From the NCBI GenBank assembly GCA_964556165.1, contig CAZKVH010000006.1, positions 1 through 64,000 of the forward strand: a DNA stretch of 64,000 nucleotides. The letters run 5' to 3'. Of this stretch, positions 1 to 9,271 are shown one piece after another (position 1 is the first letter of the stretch; each line of letters starts with the position of its first letter). Under the pieces are notes generated by a model. It worked only from the letters and a program-made list of their open reading frames with translations. It searched no databases and was not told the DNA's origin. The stretch is from JAQVEM01 sp964556165 (GTDB taxonomy: Bacteria > Actinomycetota > Humimicrobiia > Humimicrobiales > Humimicrobiaceae). The translations under genes and the position numbers were made by a program.

Positions 1-314
1 GAGAGAAATGCTGTCATAATTGGAAAAAATATAAATATTTTAATAGGAGAATATTTTAACCTTCTTGCAAGCACAAGAGCTGAAAAAGTAAAAAACCCCA
101 CATCTGATAAAGCAGCTACGATAATAAACATACCAAATAAAAGTCCTATAGTGTCCCAGTCTATAAACCCCACTGCTTCTGTTACATTAAAAATATTAAA
201 TAAAACCATCAGCAATGCACCGATAAACGCCACTACAGTTCTGTTTACTTTTTCTGTTGCGATAGCCAGATAAGTTAATATAAAAATTACAATCGCAATT
301 AAAGAATGACTCAT
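1..314 (-). CDS. ArsB/NhaD-type ion transporter, N-terminal part (cut by window edge)
   Basis: The frame starts at ATG 314 with an AAAGGAA ribosome site just upstream and stays open to base 1, giving about 104 residues. It begins MSHSLIAIVIF, has a hydrophobic first helix, then a segment reading FIDWDTIGLLFGMFIIV and a third helix. The phrase 'DWDTIGLLFGMFI' is typical of the ArsB/NhaD/citrate-transporter (IT) superfamily, which moves anions or exchanges sodium for protons across the inner membrane. The substrate cannot be decided from this fragment. It reads away from prmC and is separated from it by about 230 AT-rich bases. Confidence 0.75.
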   Translation of the reverse strand, partial: MSHSLIAIVIFILTYLAIATEKVNRTVVAFIGALLMVLFNIFNVTEAVGFIDWDTIGLLFGMFIIVAALSDVGFFTFSALVLARRLKYSPIKIFIFFPIMTAFL

Positions 315-548
315 TCTTATTCCTTTTTGCCAGTCATATAGTTATATTTTTAATTAAATAATAATTAATGAAATCATACCAGATATTTAAAAAACAAATT
401 ACTCATAAATGGCACAAGGTCATATTATAGAACAATAATAAATTTCTTTTAATAAAATTTTAAATTGCAGTGGTAGATATTACAATGCCTTTATTCTATT
501 TGCAGAATATATTCCCGGTAGGCTTACTTTTTTACGAATCTCTTACCC

Positions 549-1469
549 TTAAACTTTAATAGACATGATGCGGTCCCTCTGATTATAGTCCCTGTCTACG
601 GTTATCTCTTCGGGATTAATAATATCCCGCGTTATTTGTTCAAGGGGAATTCTTCTTGCAGGGTCAATTTCAAACAAAATATAACAGAAATCACCTGAAA
701 TATACGGCTTTATTTCTTTAAGAATTCTTTCATATACCTCAAGCCCTGTTTTACCTGCGAGAAGAGCATTTTTAGGTTCATAGTCCCTTACTTCAGGTGA
801 AAGATTTTTGTAATCCTCTTTCGAGATATAAGGAGGGTTTGAAACTATAAGATTAATTTTTCCTTTATATTCCTTTAAAAAATCAGAGTTTCCAGCCGGA
901 ACGAGGTCGCATTCAACAAATTTTATTTTACCTGTTCTGCTACTTCCCAGGATATCCCTTGCATTGCTCTCAGCTATGCCGAGTACTTCAGGATTATTGT
1001 CAGTAGCTATAATTTCCCAGAGCTCACCCGATATCTTGAGCTCATCCGAAATCTCATAAGCTATGCTTATTGAAATGGCACCGCTTCCGGTGCCAATCTC
1101 AAGTATATAAATTTTTTCCATGCCTGAATTAAGCTTTAGAATCTGAAAAACCTTATCTACCATAAGTTCGGTTTCAGGCCTCGGAATTAATACCCTGTTA
1201 TCTACGCGAAGTTTTATTTTTCTGAAATAGGCTTCATTTAAGATATACTGTATAGGAATATTTTCCAGCCTCTTTAATATATATTTCTTATAAAGAGCAA
1301 GTTCATCCTTATTTAAGACACGGTTATAATTAAGATATAGATTCACTCTGTCAAGACCGAGAACCGAACTGAGGAGTAGTTCTGCTGATAACCTTGGCTG
1401 GTTTATATTCTTACCTTTAAAGTAATTTATAGCCCATTCCAGTATGCTCTTTACATTCCATACTTGCAA
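549..1469 (-). CDS. prmC: Peptide chain release factor N5-glutamine methyltransferase PrmC (HemK)
   Basis: PrmC methylates the glutamine of the GGQ motif in release factors using S-adenosylmethionine. The 306-residue protein has the N-terminal helical domain (about 1-75), the SAM-binding loop EIGTGSGAI near 124-132 and the catalytic NPPY motif at 211-214, followed by ISKEDY. The start is a TTG at 1469 with AGGA about four bases upstream, inside the gap after prfA. The prfA stop is only seven bases upstream, so the two genes are surely co-transcribed and the enzyme is made with its substrate. Length is slightly above the usual 280-290 residues. Confidence 0.96.
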   Translation of the reverse strand: MQVWNVKSILEWAINYFKGKNINQPRLSAELLLSSVLGLDRVNLYLNYNRVLNKDELALYKKYILKRLENIPIQYILNEAYFRKIKLRVDNRVLIPRPETELMVDKVFQILKLNSGMEKIYILEIGTGSGAISISIAYEISDELKISGELWEIIATDNNPEVLGIAESNARDILGSSRTGKIKFVECDLVPAGNSDFLKEYKGKINLIVSNPPYISKEDYKNLSPEVRDYEPKNALLAGKTGLEVYERILKEIKPYISGDFCYILFEIDPARRIPLEQITRDIINPEEITVDRDYNQRDRIMSIKV

Positions 1470-1476
1470 ATGTATC

Positions 1477-2556
1477 CTAAACCCCTATCTTTTCTATTTT
1501 CTTCTCGTTGTCTGCACTCTTTAGTGGTACGGTCAATTGTTCCAGGTCGCCTTCAAGAATCTCATCAAGCTTATACAGTGTTAGATTTATTCTGTGGTCC
1601 GTTATTCTGCCCTGTGGATAGTTATAGGTCCTTATTCTCTCACTTCTGTCCCCGGAACCAATTTGCATTCTTCTCTGTTCATCCTGCTCATTTGCTTTTT
1701 TCTGTTCCTGGGCCTCTTTAAGTCTTGCTCTCAAAATTTTTAAAGCTTTCTCCTTATTTTGAAACTGGGACTTTTCGTCCTGGCAGGTTACCACCATTCC
1801 GGTAGGTACATGGGTTATTCTTACTGCTGAATCAGTTGTATTTACAGACTGACCCCCCGGTCCGGTAGAGCGGAAAACATCTATCTTCAAATCTTTTGGC
1901 TCGATTTTAATATCTACTTCCTCAGCTACCGGAAGTACAGCAACAGTAGCCGTCGAGGTATGTATCCTTCCCTGGGACTCGGTAGCAGGTACTCTCTGAA
2001 CCCTGTGGACCCCTGATTCGTACTTCATTGTCCCGTAAACACCCTCGCCTTCAACTTCAAATATTATTTCTTTAAATCCACCTATGCCGGGGGCGTTTGA
2101 GCTGAGTGTGTTATATCTCCACCTCCTGCTCTCCGCATATTTTGTGTACAATCTGTAAAGAACTTCTGCAAACAAAGCTGCTTCATCGCCGCCAGTTCCT
2201 GCTCTGATTTCAATTATGACGCTCTTTTTGTCATTAGGGTCTACGGGAGTTAGAAGCATTTTTATCTTTTTTTCTATTTTTTGCTTCTTGTCAAGATTCT
2301 CTTTGAGCTCATCTTTTAAGAAACTTCTCATTTCCTCTTCTTTTTCCACTTCAAGCATATCTTCTGCTTCTTTTATGGAAGAAAGAACTTCCCTGTACTT
2401 ATCTGCAATACTAACGATCTCCTCAATCTCGGCTATTTTTCTCCCATATTCTCTGAGCTTTTCGGGGTCCTGAGAAACTTCGGTTTCGCTGAGCTTACCT
2501 GTTAGTTTATTGTAGGTATCCTCGTATATTTTTAATTTATCCAACAATGCTGACAT
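1477..2556 (-). CDS. prfA: Peptide chain release factor 1 (RF-1)
   Basis: RF-1 reads UAA and UAG at the ribosomal A site and triggers peptide release. The 359-residue protein has the usual length. The codon-recognition tripeptide PAT lies near 190-192 (in RVPATESQGRIHTS), marking it as RF-1 and not RF-2, and the catalytic GGQ is at 234-236 in STGPGGQSVNTTDSAVR. It sits directly after the DUF1385 gene (one base between stop and start) and before prmC, in a conserved translation-termination operon. Nothing is missing. Confidence 0.98.
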   Translation of the reverse strand: MSALLDKLKIYEDTYNKLTGKLSETEVSQDPEKLREYGRKIAEIEEIVSIADKYREVLSSIKEAEDMLEVEKEEEMRSFLKDELKENLDKKQKIEKKIKMLLTPVDPNDKKSVIIEIRAGTGGDEAALFAEVLYRLYTKYAESRRWRYNTLSSNAPGIGGFKEIIFEVEGEGVYGTMKYESGVHRVQRVPATESQGRIHTSTATVAVLPVAEEVDIKIEPKDLKIDVFRSTGPGGQSVNTTDSAVRITHVPTGMVVTCQDEKSQFQNKEKALKILRARLKEAQEQKKANEQDEQRRMQIGSGDRSERIRTYNYPQGRITDHRINLTLYKLDEILEGDLEQLTVPLKSADNEKKIEKIGV

Positions 2557-2557
2557 A

Positions 2558-3442
2558 TTACTCTACCTTTAGTGCTTCTTCTGCCTCCATAACTGCTTTA
2601 AACGACTTTATTGCTACCTCTAATTGACTCCTGTCAGGTTCCCTTGTGGTAATTTTCTGAAGAAGAAGACCGGGGTAAAAAAATATTCTGACCCATTTTA
2701 TATGGCTAAATTTCCCGGCAATTCTTAAAAATTCATATGAAATACCTGCAATAACCGGGATTAAAATTATCCTTAACAGGATTCTCCACAATATTGTCTG
2801 CCTTCCAAGAAGGGAAAATACAAGTATGGCTACTATCATTACAATCATTAAAAAATTCGTACCACATCTTGCATGCAGAGTACTGTATTTTTTTACATTC
2901 TCCGGTTTCAGCTCTTCTCCGTTTTCATATGCCTGTATAGTCTTGTGTTCTGCACCATGGTACTGGAATACTCTCTTTATATCTTTAAGCTGTGCAATTA
3001 TTAAAATATATGAGAGGAAAAAAATAATTCTAATCAATCCCTCGGCAAGGTTATACAAAAAAACATTGGGCAGAAAATTAGAAAAAGTCCTGCCTATTAA
3101 AGTAGGGAGAACAAAAAATACTCCCACAGTAAATAAAACAGCAATTGTCACAGATATAAACATTTCCTTTTTTGAAAATTTTATATCTTCACCTGCGGCC
3201 TCGTTAACAGAAAGACTTAAAGCCCTGAAACCCAGTGACATGCTCTCTACAATTACTGCCATCCCCCGAACAAACATGAAGCCCAGTACCCTGTGTTTTT
3301 TATTCAGGGATTCCTGCTTAAATAATTTCGTTGAAATAGACTTATCGGGCTTACGGACAGCCACGGCCCAGAAATTCTTGCTGCGCATCATAACACCCTC
3401 AATGACCGCCTGTCCTCCGATTTGATATTTAGCTTCAGACAT
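2558..3442 (-). CDS. DUF1385 membrane protein (YqhQ-like)
   Basis: This is a DUF1385 protein, a family of unknown function that often sits beside prfA/prmC or rpmE in Actinomycetota and Clostridia. I place the start at ATG 3442 (MSEAKYQIGGQAVIEGVMMRS), because the conserved family sequence begins there and the ATG overlaps the thyX stop by eight bases (ATGTCTGA), a coupling arrangement. A longer frame upstream to 3472 would overlap thyX further. Visible features are the GGQAVIEGVMMR start, a YHGAEHKTIQAYE motif in the middle that could bind metal, HARCGTNF, and about four membrane segments. Confidence 0.88.
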   Translation of the reverse strand: MSEAKYQIGGQAVIEGVMMRSKNFWAVAVRKPDKSISTKLFKQESLNKKHRVLGFMFVRGMAVIVESMSLGFRALSLSVNEAAGEDIKFSKKEMFISVTIAVLFTVGVFFVLPTLIGRTFSNFLPNVFLYNLAEGLIRIIFFLSYILIIAQLKDIKRVFQYHGAEHKTIQAYENGEELKPENVKKYSTLHARCGTNFLMIVMIVAILVFSLLGRQTILWRILLRIILIPVIAGISYEFLRIAGKFSHIKWVRIFFYPGLLLQKITTREPDRSQLEVAIKSFKAVMEAEEALKVE

Positions 3443-4118
3443 CAAAATCACTCTCTTTAGGAGGTTCATCACATATAAATTTACCCTCGGGACAGGGCCC
3501 CCTCAGACATGCAGGGCCGGCTTTTTCAAAAACTACAGGCGCTACCTTCTTCACGAGTTTTAGCATTTGTATTGCCATCTCTCTTATTTCCCACTGCGCC
3601 CTGTTGCAGCACCTTAACTCAAAAAAATGTAAAAGCTCTCTTCCATTCATAGTAACAAGTATTTTTGTCTCTGTAGCATTGGGTAGAATATATCTTGCAT
3701 CTTCTGCTTCAATACCTCTATCAAGAAATTCCTTATAAAGATTGTGGATATCTGAAATTAATTTATCAAACTTCTCCTTACAGGCTTTATCATCTGCTAT
3801 AGAAGGCGGAGTTATATATTCAAAATTATCCCCTAGCTTGACATATCTCTGGGATTGCTGGCTGTAAGATGCGAGTCTGTGTCTTACGAGCTGGTGCGTT
3901 AAAGCTCTCGACACCCCCTCTATCCCGAATGTAAAATTTATATGTTCAACCGTACTATGATGACCGCTCTTTACCACAAGTCTTACTAATTTCTCTATTT
4001 GTTCCCTTGTGAGCTTTTCATTTAGCTCATCTATGCCAACAGATGAATAGCAAAGCCTTGCAGCCATTGCTACCGTCTTCTCGGGCTCCTCGGTATATTT
4101 GATCAAACTCACCTTCAT
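3435..4118 (-). CDS. thyX: Flavin-dependent thymidylate synthase ThyX
   Basis: ThyX makes dTMP from dUMP using methylene-tetrahydrofolate, FAD and NADPH, replacing ThyA. The 227-residue protein has the ThyX signature beginning RHRLASYSQQSQR at 79-91, and the conserved substrate/flavin-site sequences ARYILPNATETKILVTMNGREL and FELRCCNRAQWEIR. The start is ATG 4118 after AAGGAA. It lies between rpmE and DUF1385 on the same strand, with 13 bases to rpmE and an eight-base overlap with DUF1385. No thyA is visible in this window. Confidence 0.97.
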   Translation of the reverse strand: MKVSLIKYTEEPEKTVAMAARLCYSSVGIDELNEKLTREQIEKLVRLVVKSGHHSTVEHINFTFGIEGVSRALTHQLVRHRLASYSQQSQRYVKLGDNFEYITPPSIADDKACKEKFDKLISDIHNLYKEFLDRGIEAEDARYILPNATETKILVTMNGRELLHFFELRCCNRAQWEIREMAIQMLKLVKKVAPVVFEKAGPACLRGPCPEGKFICDEPPKESDFDV

Positions 4119-4131
4119 ACAGGTTCCTTCT

Positions 4132-4338
4132 TTATTTCTTTGATTTTATCATCCTTTTCTTGAATCTCTCCACCCTACCACCGGAGTCAACCAATTTTTG
4201 CTTACCTGTATAAAATGGATGGCACTTAGAGCATATGTCAACTTTTATCTCTTTTTTTGTAGACCTAGTTTGAAAAGTATTACCACATGAACAAGTAACT
4301 GTACAATCATAATATTCAGGATGTATACCTTTTTTCAT
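4132..4338 (-). CDS. rpmE: 50S ribosomal protein L31 (zinc-binding type)
   Basis: L31 is a small protein of the 50S subunit. From ATG 4338 the product is MKKGIHPEYYDCTVTCSCGN and onward, 68 residues, with cysteines at 12, 16, 18, 36 and 39 (including CSKCHPFYTGKQK), the zinc-holding form rather than the Cys-free paralogue made in zinc starvation. A TTG three codons upstream is in frame but lies one base from the AGGA ribosome site; ATG 4338 has better spacing and matches the family start. It follows rho, with about 157 bases between, and precedes thyX. Confidence 0.96.
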   Translation of the reverse strand: MKKGIHPEYYDCTVTCSCGNTFQTRSTKKEIKVDICSKCHPFYTGKQKLVDSGGRVERFKKRMIKSKK

Positions 4339-4495
4339 CTCTATCAAATCCTCGCTATCATTTGTTTTTTATTCATCATTAAATCTATAGCCTCCCGGCT
4401 TGATTATTTCAAATCATAAATATTAACATAAATATTACTGCTCGTAAATATAACCTGGTAAGGCTAAAATTCTTCAGTAATTATTCAACAAAAAA

Positions 4496-5956
4496 TCATA
4501 ACTTTTTCTCTTTATCAAAACTTGCCCTTATTGCTTTCAGAAAGTCAGCATTTGATTTTGTGTTTTTAATGTAATCTATCAATTGTTCAAGTGCTACCTC
4601 TGGCTCTTTTTCATAGATTAGCCTTCTTAGCTTCCAGACTGTGGATGCTTCTTCTTTATCCATAAGAAGCTCCTCTTTTCTCGTACCGGACCTTGTTATA
4701 TCAATAGCAGGAAATATTCTCTTATCCGCAAGCTGCCTGTCAAGGTTAATCTCCATGTTACCTGTACCCTTAAACTCTTCAAATATAACATCATCCATCC
4801 TGCTGCCAGTGTCGATTAATGCAGTTGCAAGTATTGTAAGACTGCCACCGTTCTCTATATTTCTTGCTGCTCCAAAGAATCTTTTAGGCGGGAAAAGTGC
4901 CGAAGAGTCAACTCCTCCTGATAACACTCTTCCACTTGCCGGGATAGAAAGATTATAGGCTCTTGCCAGACGGGTTATGCTATCCAGAAGTATCAGGACA
5001 TCTTTGCCATGCTCAACCAGCCTTTTTGCCCTCTGAAGAACCAGTTCTGCAACCTGTATATGGTTATCGGAAGGCTGGTCAAACGTAGAACTTATTACTT
5101 CCCCTTTTACAGACCTTTCCATATCCGTTACTTCTTCAGGCCTCTCATCAATAAGAAGAACTATAATATATACCTCGGGATTATTACTGGAGACGCTATT
5201 TGCAAGGTCTTTCAGTATAGTTGTTTTACCTGCTTTTGGGGGAGATACGATAAGGCCTCTCTGGCCTTTACCTATCGGTGCAATTAAATCTATAATCCTT
5301 GGAGATATATTATCTGACTCCTCTGTTTCCAGCCTCAGCCTATCCATTGGATATACAGGTGTTAGTTTTTCAAAAGGAATCCTGCTCCTTATAAACTCGG
5401 GGTCTTCACTGTTTACTTTCTCAATTCTCAGCAAAGCATTATATTTTTCACTCTCTTTTGGCGGACGGACCTGTCCATATACTTCATCCCCCTGTCTCAA
5501 TCGGAACCTTCTAATTTGTGACTGAGAAACATATATATCATTTGTTCCTGCAAGATAACCGCTTGTTCTCAAAAACCCATAGCCATCTGCGAGTATGTCA
5601 AGTATCCCTTTCATCCTCTCTTTATAAAACTCGAATTCCTCTTTTCTATGAGGTTTTCTTCTTTCTCTTACCTCTGTTTCTCTTTCTAACTCTCCTACTT
5701 CCGGTTCCTCTTTCTCCTCACTTTCTGCTTCGGAAACTTTTTCTTCAAGCCCCTTTTCAGCTACGGTACTTCCTTCCAGCAAAGATTTAGCAGAACCCAT
5801 ACCATTATTTTCTACTTCTTCCAGTATCTTCTCTATTAATTCCCCTTTCTTTAATTTCGTAACTCCCTGAACGCCAAGCTGCCTTGCGATAGTCTTTAAA
5901 TCAGACAGTACCTTATTATCAAGGAATTCCCTGTTTAGTTCTTCCAACTTATCCAT
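4496..5956 (-). CDS. rho: Transcription termination factor Rho
   Basis: Rho is the hexameric RNA-dependent ATPase that ends untranslated transcripts. The 486-residue protein has the Rho N-terminal helix domain (about 1-50), a charged Glu/Lys/Arg-rich insertion of some 55 residues (about 50-105), the cold-shock-like RNA-binding domain with DGYGFLRTSGYLAG (about 123-140), the Walker A motif PPKAGKTT at 239-246, a Walker B segment DVLILLDSITRLARAY and the Q- and R-loop region near GGSLTILATALIDTGSRMD. The start is ATG 5956 after AAAGGAG. Charged insertions between these domains are common in actinobacterial Rho proteins. Confidence 0.97.
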   Translation of the reverse strand: MDKLEELNREFLDNKVLSDLKTIARQLGVQGVTKLKKGELIEKILEEVENNGMGSAKSLLEGSTVAEKGLEEKVSEAESEEKEEPEVGELERETEVRERRKPHRKEEFEFYKERMKGILDILADGYGFLRTSGYLAGTNDIYVSQSQIRRFRLRQGDEVYGQVRPPKESEKYNALLRIEKVNSEDPEFIRSRIPFEKLTPVYPMDRLRLETEESDNISPRIIDLIAPIGKGQRGLIVSPPKAGKTTILKDLANSVSSNNPEVYIIVLLIDERPEEVTDMERSVKGEVISSTFDQPSDNHIQVAELVLQRAKRLVEHGKDVLILLDSITRLARAYNLSIPASGRVLSGGVDSSALFPPKRFFGAARNIENGGSLTILATALIDTGSRMDDVIFEEFKGTGNMEINLDRQLADKRIFPAIDITRSGTRKEELLMDKEEASTVWKLRRLIYEKEPEVALEQLIDYIKNTKSNADFLKAIRASFDKEKKL

Positions 5957-6488
5957 TAGTAAATACTCCTTTCGTAATCAGGCTCAATTGTCCTGAATCA
6001 TTATCTCTTTCTTTATTATGACTGTACCTCTACAAAATTTAGCTTAATTCTCACTTAATATTTAATAGAACAAAAATAGGATTATATCCTTTAAAGCAGG
6101 GTTAAGCCCTAACTAAATTTATAATCTTCTATTTATTTCTTAAGCTGTTAAATATATTTTAAAAAGGATTTTTTATTGAGCTATTTCTTCCAGATGAAAA
6201 ACTGTCTTAAACTTATAAACTAAGTTTATAAAATAAAATTTTTAGAGACTTGGGACATGATTTTTTGAAGAAAACCTCTTATTAATGCCTTTACTAATTC
6301 ATACTAAATTTTCCAATATGTCCTATATAATATATAAACTAAATAAAAAAAAATCAAGTAGAATTTTCAATAGCCAGCTCAATAACTTTACCTGCCACCG
6401 ATTTGACTTAATAAAATAGGATAACAGGAATAAAAAAAATATCTTAGAAGGCTCTTATTAAAAGATAATATTTTTTGAAAAAGAGGAA
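5957..6488 (-). other. Gene-free rho upstream region
   Basis: About 530 very AT-rich bases lie between the rho start and the terminator of the next gene. I find no credible reading frame. Part is presumably a long rho leader and promoter. The only visible structures are a four-base-pair hairpin around GGGTTAAGCCC (about 6097-6108) and an imperfect AT-only inverted repeat near 6436-6475. Long leaders occur upstream of autoregulated rho genes, but no specific element can be assigned here. Confidence 0.5.
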
Positions 6489-6522
6489 TATGGAGGGATT
6501 TTAAAATCAAAATCCCTCCATA
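6489..6522 (-). terminator. Rho-independent terminator of the trpB2 gene
   Basis: A perfect 14-base-pair inverted repeat (TATGGAGGGATTTT, and its complement at 6509-6522) with a six-base loop lies 36 bases past the trpB2 stop. On the minus strand it is followed by a pyrimidine-rich run (TTCCTCTTTTTC), as expected for an intrinsic terminator. Confidence 0.85.
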
Positions 6523-6558
6523 AAAACCGCATATATATACTTATGAATATATACCCTG

Positions 6559-7920
6559 TTAAATCTTCGGTAGTTTACTCAGTGATTCTTCTATCCTCTT
6601 CTTTGGATATTCATAGTCTACCAGTTTCCCTGATAGATATGCGTCATAAGCTGCCATATCTACATGACCGTGTCCACTGTGGGCAATAAGTATAGTTTTT
6701 GCCTCTCCGGATTCACGGCACTTTAATGCTTCATCAATTCCAACCTTTATGCAATGGTCTGTCTCTGGAGCACTTATAATACCCTCTGTGCGAGCAAAAG
6801 TTATTCCTGCTTCAAATGTTGAAATCTGAGGAACAGCTACTGCCTCAACAAAACCAAGATCGGCAAGATGGCAGATTATTGGCGCCATCCCGTGATAACG
6901 GAGCCCGCCTGCGTGGATGGGAGCCGGAATAAAATCATGCCCCAGTGTATACATCTTGATTATAGGAGCAAGTTTCGCCGTATCACCATAATCATAAGCA
7001 TAAGGTCCTTTAGTCATGGTAGGCGCTGCAGTTGGTTCTACATTTATGATACGCAAATCAGGTTTTTCCCCTTTAATCTTATCTGTAACAAAGGGCAGGA
7101 AAAGACCTGCAAAGTTCGAGCCACCGCCAACACAACCCACTATGATATCCGGATATTCACCTGCTTTTTCCATAAGTTTCTTGGCTTCCAGCCCATTTAC
7201 AGTCTGATGGAGAAGAACATGATTAAGCACGCTACCAAGTGCATAATGTGTGTCATCATGAGTAACAGCATCTTCTACTGCCTCGCTGATTGCCAGTCCA
7301 AGACTTCCCGGGCAATCCGGGTCTTTTGCCAGCATATCTCTACCCACTTTAGTATCTTTACTCGGGCTTGGTACGCACTCACCACCCCATGTTTCCATCA
7401 TTATCCTTCGGTAAGGTTTTTGATAGTAGCTAATCGATACCATGTAAACCTTTATCTTGATGCCAAAGAATGTTCCTGCAAAAGAAAGAGCACTTCCCCA
7501 CTGCCCGGCGCCTGTTTCTGTAGTGATACGCTTAATACCCTCTTTCATGTTGTAATAAGCCTGAGCTACAGCAGTATTTGGCTTGTGACTTCCCGGGGGG
7601 CTCGTCCCTTCATACTTGTAGAAAATCTTGGCAGGTGTGTCCAGAGCCTTTTCCAATCTATGCGCTCTGAACAGGGTTGTCGGCCTCCATAGCTTGTACA
7701 CTTCCCTTACTTCGTCCGGTATATCAATCCAGCGCTCTGTGCTTACTTCCTGCTTTATTAACTCCATTGGGAACAAGGGTGTTAAATCATCAGGAACCAG
7801 AGGTTTTCCGGTAATCGGGTGTAAAGCCGGCGGAAGAGGCTCAGGTAAATCTGCCTGGATATTATACCACTGTTTTGGTATTTCACTCTCATCCAGGACA
7901 AATTTTGTCCTCTTTTCCAT
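6559..7920 (-). CDS. trpB: Tryptophan synthase beta chain, TrpB2 type
   Basis: The enzyme joins indole and serine to give tryptophan, using pyridoxal phosphate. At 453 residues with a long N-terminal extension it is the TrpB2 form, not the roughly 400-residue TrpB1. The PLP lysine is K113 in GSHKPNTA, the catalytic glutamate is E135 in TETGAGQWGSA, and the phosphate-binding loop is GCVGGGSNFAG. The start ATG 7920 follows AAAGGAG. No trpA or other trp gene is nearby, so it may salvage free indole, as proposed for stand-alone TrpB2 proteins. A tryptophan T-box precedes it and a terminator follows, so it is a single-gene unit. Confidence 0.95.
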   Translation of the reverse strand: MEKRTKFVLDESEIPKQWYNIQADLPEPLPPALHPITGKPLVPDDLTPLFPMELIKQEVSTERWIDIPDEVREVYKLWRPTTLFRAHRLEKALDTPAKIFYKYEGTSPPGSHKPNTAVAQAYYNMKEGIKRITTETGAGQWGSALSFAGTFFGIKIKVYMVSISYYQKPYRRIMMETWGGECVPSPSKDTKVGRDMLAKDPDCPGSLGLAISEAVEDAVTHDDTHYALGSVLNHVLLHQTVNGLEAKKLMEKAGEYPDIIVGCVGGGSNFAGLFLPFVTDKIKGEKPDLRIINVEPTAAPTMTKGPYAYDYGDTAKLAPIIKMYTLGHDFIPAPIHAGGLRYHGMAPIICHLADLGFVEAVAVPQISTFEAGITFARTEGIISAPETDHCIKVGIDEALKCRESGEAKTILIAHSGHGHVDMAAYDAYLSGKLVDYEYPKKRIEESLSKLPKI

Positions 7921-8015
7921 TTTATTCTCCTTTCTCTAATCCTATATATTGTTAATATTTATCATTTATAATCCTTATTTAACTTAAAATTTCTCTGCTA
8001 TTATTGCTATAAAAT

Positions 8016-8307
8016 ACAAAAACCTCTCAATCACTACATAATTCCTTGTAGAGACGAGAGGTTAAATTCCCGCGGTGCCACTCTTATTCACATTAATAAT
8101 GTTACATTAATGTGCACTTAAATCGGATACTCATTCATATCCTATCCTATGATAACGGAGGAAGCCGTTCTGACTTACTCTCCTGTAAAAAGATTTGAGC
8201 CAGAAACCTCACAGACCCATTCAGTCACCAGCCTGGCAGCCGCATTCTCACCATCAGCGGCTCTCTGTATGCTGCTTGCGATGCTTACTATTTCTGCTCA
8301 CAGGTTT
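8016..8307 (-). promoter_or_regulatory. T-box leader, tRNA-Trp specific, transcriptional type
   Basis: Read on the minus strand, the leader opens with Stem I (AAACCT at 8307-8302 pairs with AGGTTT at 8209-8204), contains the AGTA loop element and AGAGAG distal element, and has a specifier loop reading GAATGGGTC. The codon TGG (8219-8217) followed by a purine is the tryptophan specifier. The T-box sequence GTGGCACCGCGG lies near 8083-8070, and a terminator hairpin ACCTCTC...GAGAGGTTTTT spans 8062-8016. Uncharged tRNA-Trp should stabilise the antiterminator and switch on the trpB2 gene about 95 bases downstream. Confidence 0.95.
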
Positions 8308-8356
8308 TACTAAAAAATATAATTTATCAAACAAACATTTTTTATTTGAGCTATGA

Positions 8357-8385
8357 ATGTTAGCATAACTATTTATATTTGTCTA
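8357..8385 (-). promoter_or_regulatory. Candidate promoter of the T-box/trpB2 unit
   Basis: On the minus strand TAGACA (8385-8380) and TAACAT (8362-8357) are separated by 17 bases. The expected start, about 8350, would put Stem I of the T-box some 45 bases into the transcript. The match to the consensus is moderate. Confidence 0.45.
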
Positions 8386-8430
8386 TTAAAATTTTCAGCA
8401 TATTTATTTCCACATCTTTTACTTACAATA

Positions 8431-9114
8431 TTAGAGAGAAGTACCTATCTCCTCTCTGAGGACGACTTTTCCTGCCATTATCTTTTCCGACTCCATGTTA
8501 AATGTTATACTTTTTAAATCCAGTCTCAGAAGAGGAAACGAAGGGTCGTTTTTCTTCAGGTAAAATCCGTTATTTATAAGGAACTTAAATGGAATAAAAG
8601 GCCCATTATAATACTCGAACTCGTCTATATCATCATCCATTCTTCTACCTATCGATTCTATTGCTTCTGCTTTTTCTTTCACAAGTTCTTTTTCAACTTC
8701 GATTAAAAGACTCTTATCAACATTCATATTCCTGTATTCTGGAATCACCTGAATACAGCCAATAAAAGTGCTCTTAAAATCAGGCGGAAAAACATTGAAA
8801 CTTCTCAGTCTGGGGAAAAGACTGCATTCACCGGTTAAAATTATTCCGACACATCTACCGCCAGCAAAAGCTCCCTTGACTCTACCACCCTGAATTTTAA
8901 ATGTAATAATCTTACTCTTATTCTTTTCGCTGTTTCTCTTAAACATTCTTTCTTTAATGAGACCCTTTAACTCGCCGACACTTCTTATTCCAGACAATTC
9001 ATTCAGAAAGTTAATTTCATCATAATCAAACCAGTAATCACAATTCATATAATCAAAACTTATCTTTTTTAACTCTCTGATTGAAAGATTCTTAATTTTT
9101 AAATTTAAATCCAT
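8431..9114 (-). CDS. GNAT-like acyltransferase, substrate unknown
   Basis: A 227-residue soluble protein without a recognisable close family. The C-terminal two thirds look like a GNAT fold: a strand pair with VKGAFAGGRCVGIILTGE, then FIGCIQVIPEYRNMNVDKSLLIEVEKELV resembling the acetyl-CoA-binding strand and helix, and FLINNGFYLKK, the usual 'F..NGF' near the C-terminus. The canonical Q/R-x-x-G-x-G/A loop is replaced by RNMNVD, so CoA binding is uncertain. It starts at ATG 9114 without a clear ribosome site and lies between the T-box and a divergent aminotransferase. Confidence 0.7.
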   Translation of the reverse strand: MDLNLKIKNLSIRELKKISFDYMNCDYWFDYDEINFLNELSGIRSVGELKGLIKERMFKRNSEKNKSKIITFKIQGGRVKGAFAGGRCVGIILTGECSLFPRLRSFNVFPPDFKSTFIGCIQVIPEYRNMNVDKSLLIEVEKELVKEKAEAIESIGRRMDDDIDEFEYYNGPFIPFKFLINNGFYLKKNDPSFPLLRLDLKSITFNMESEKIMAGKVVLREEIGTSL

Positions 9115-9271
9115 TTAAGATTAAAATTAATACAAATATTTTTAATATTTATAATTATAACATTATAAATAATTGTTTAAACTTTCAAAATATTTTGAAC
9201 TTTTAAAGTTTTTAATATATATTAATTATTTTAAACACAATAATGTCAAAACCTTTTCACAGCTTTAACTG

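Noticed and set aside
6868..7692. A 274-codon plus-strand frame opposite trpB2
   Set aside because: The opposite strand encodes a complete TrpB2 with all catalytic residues; this frame shows no family features.
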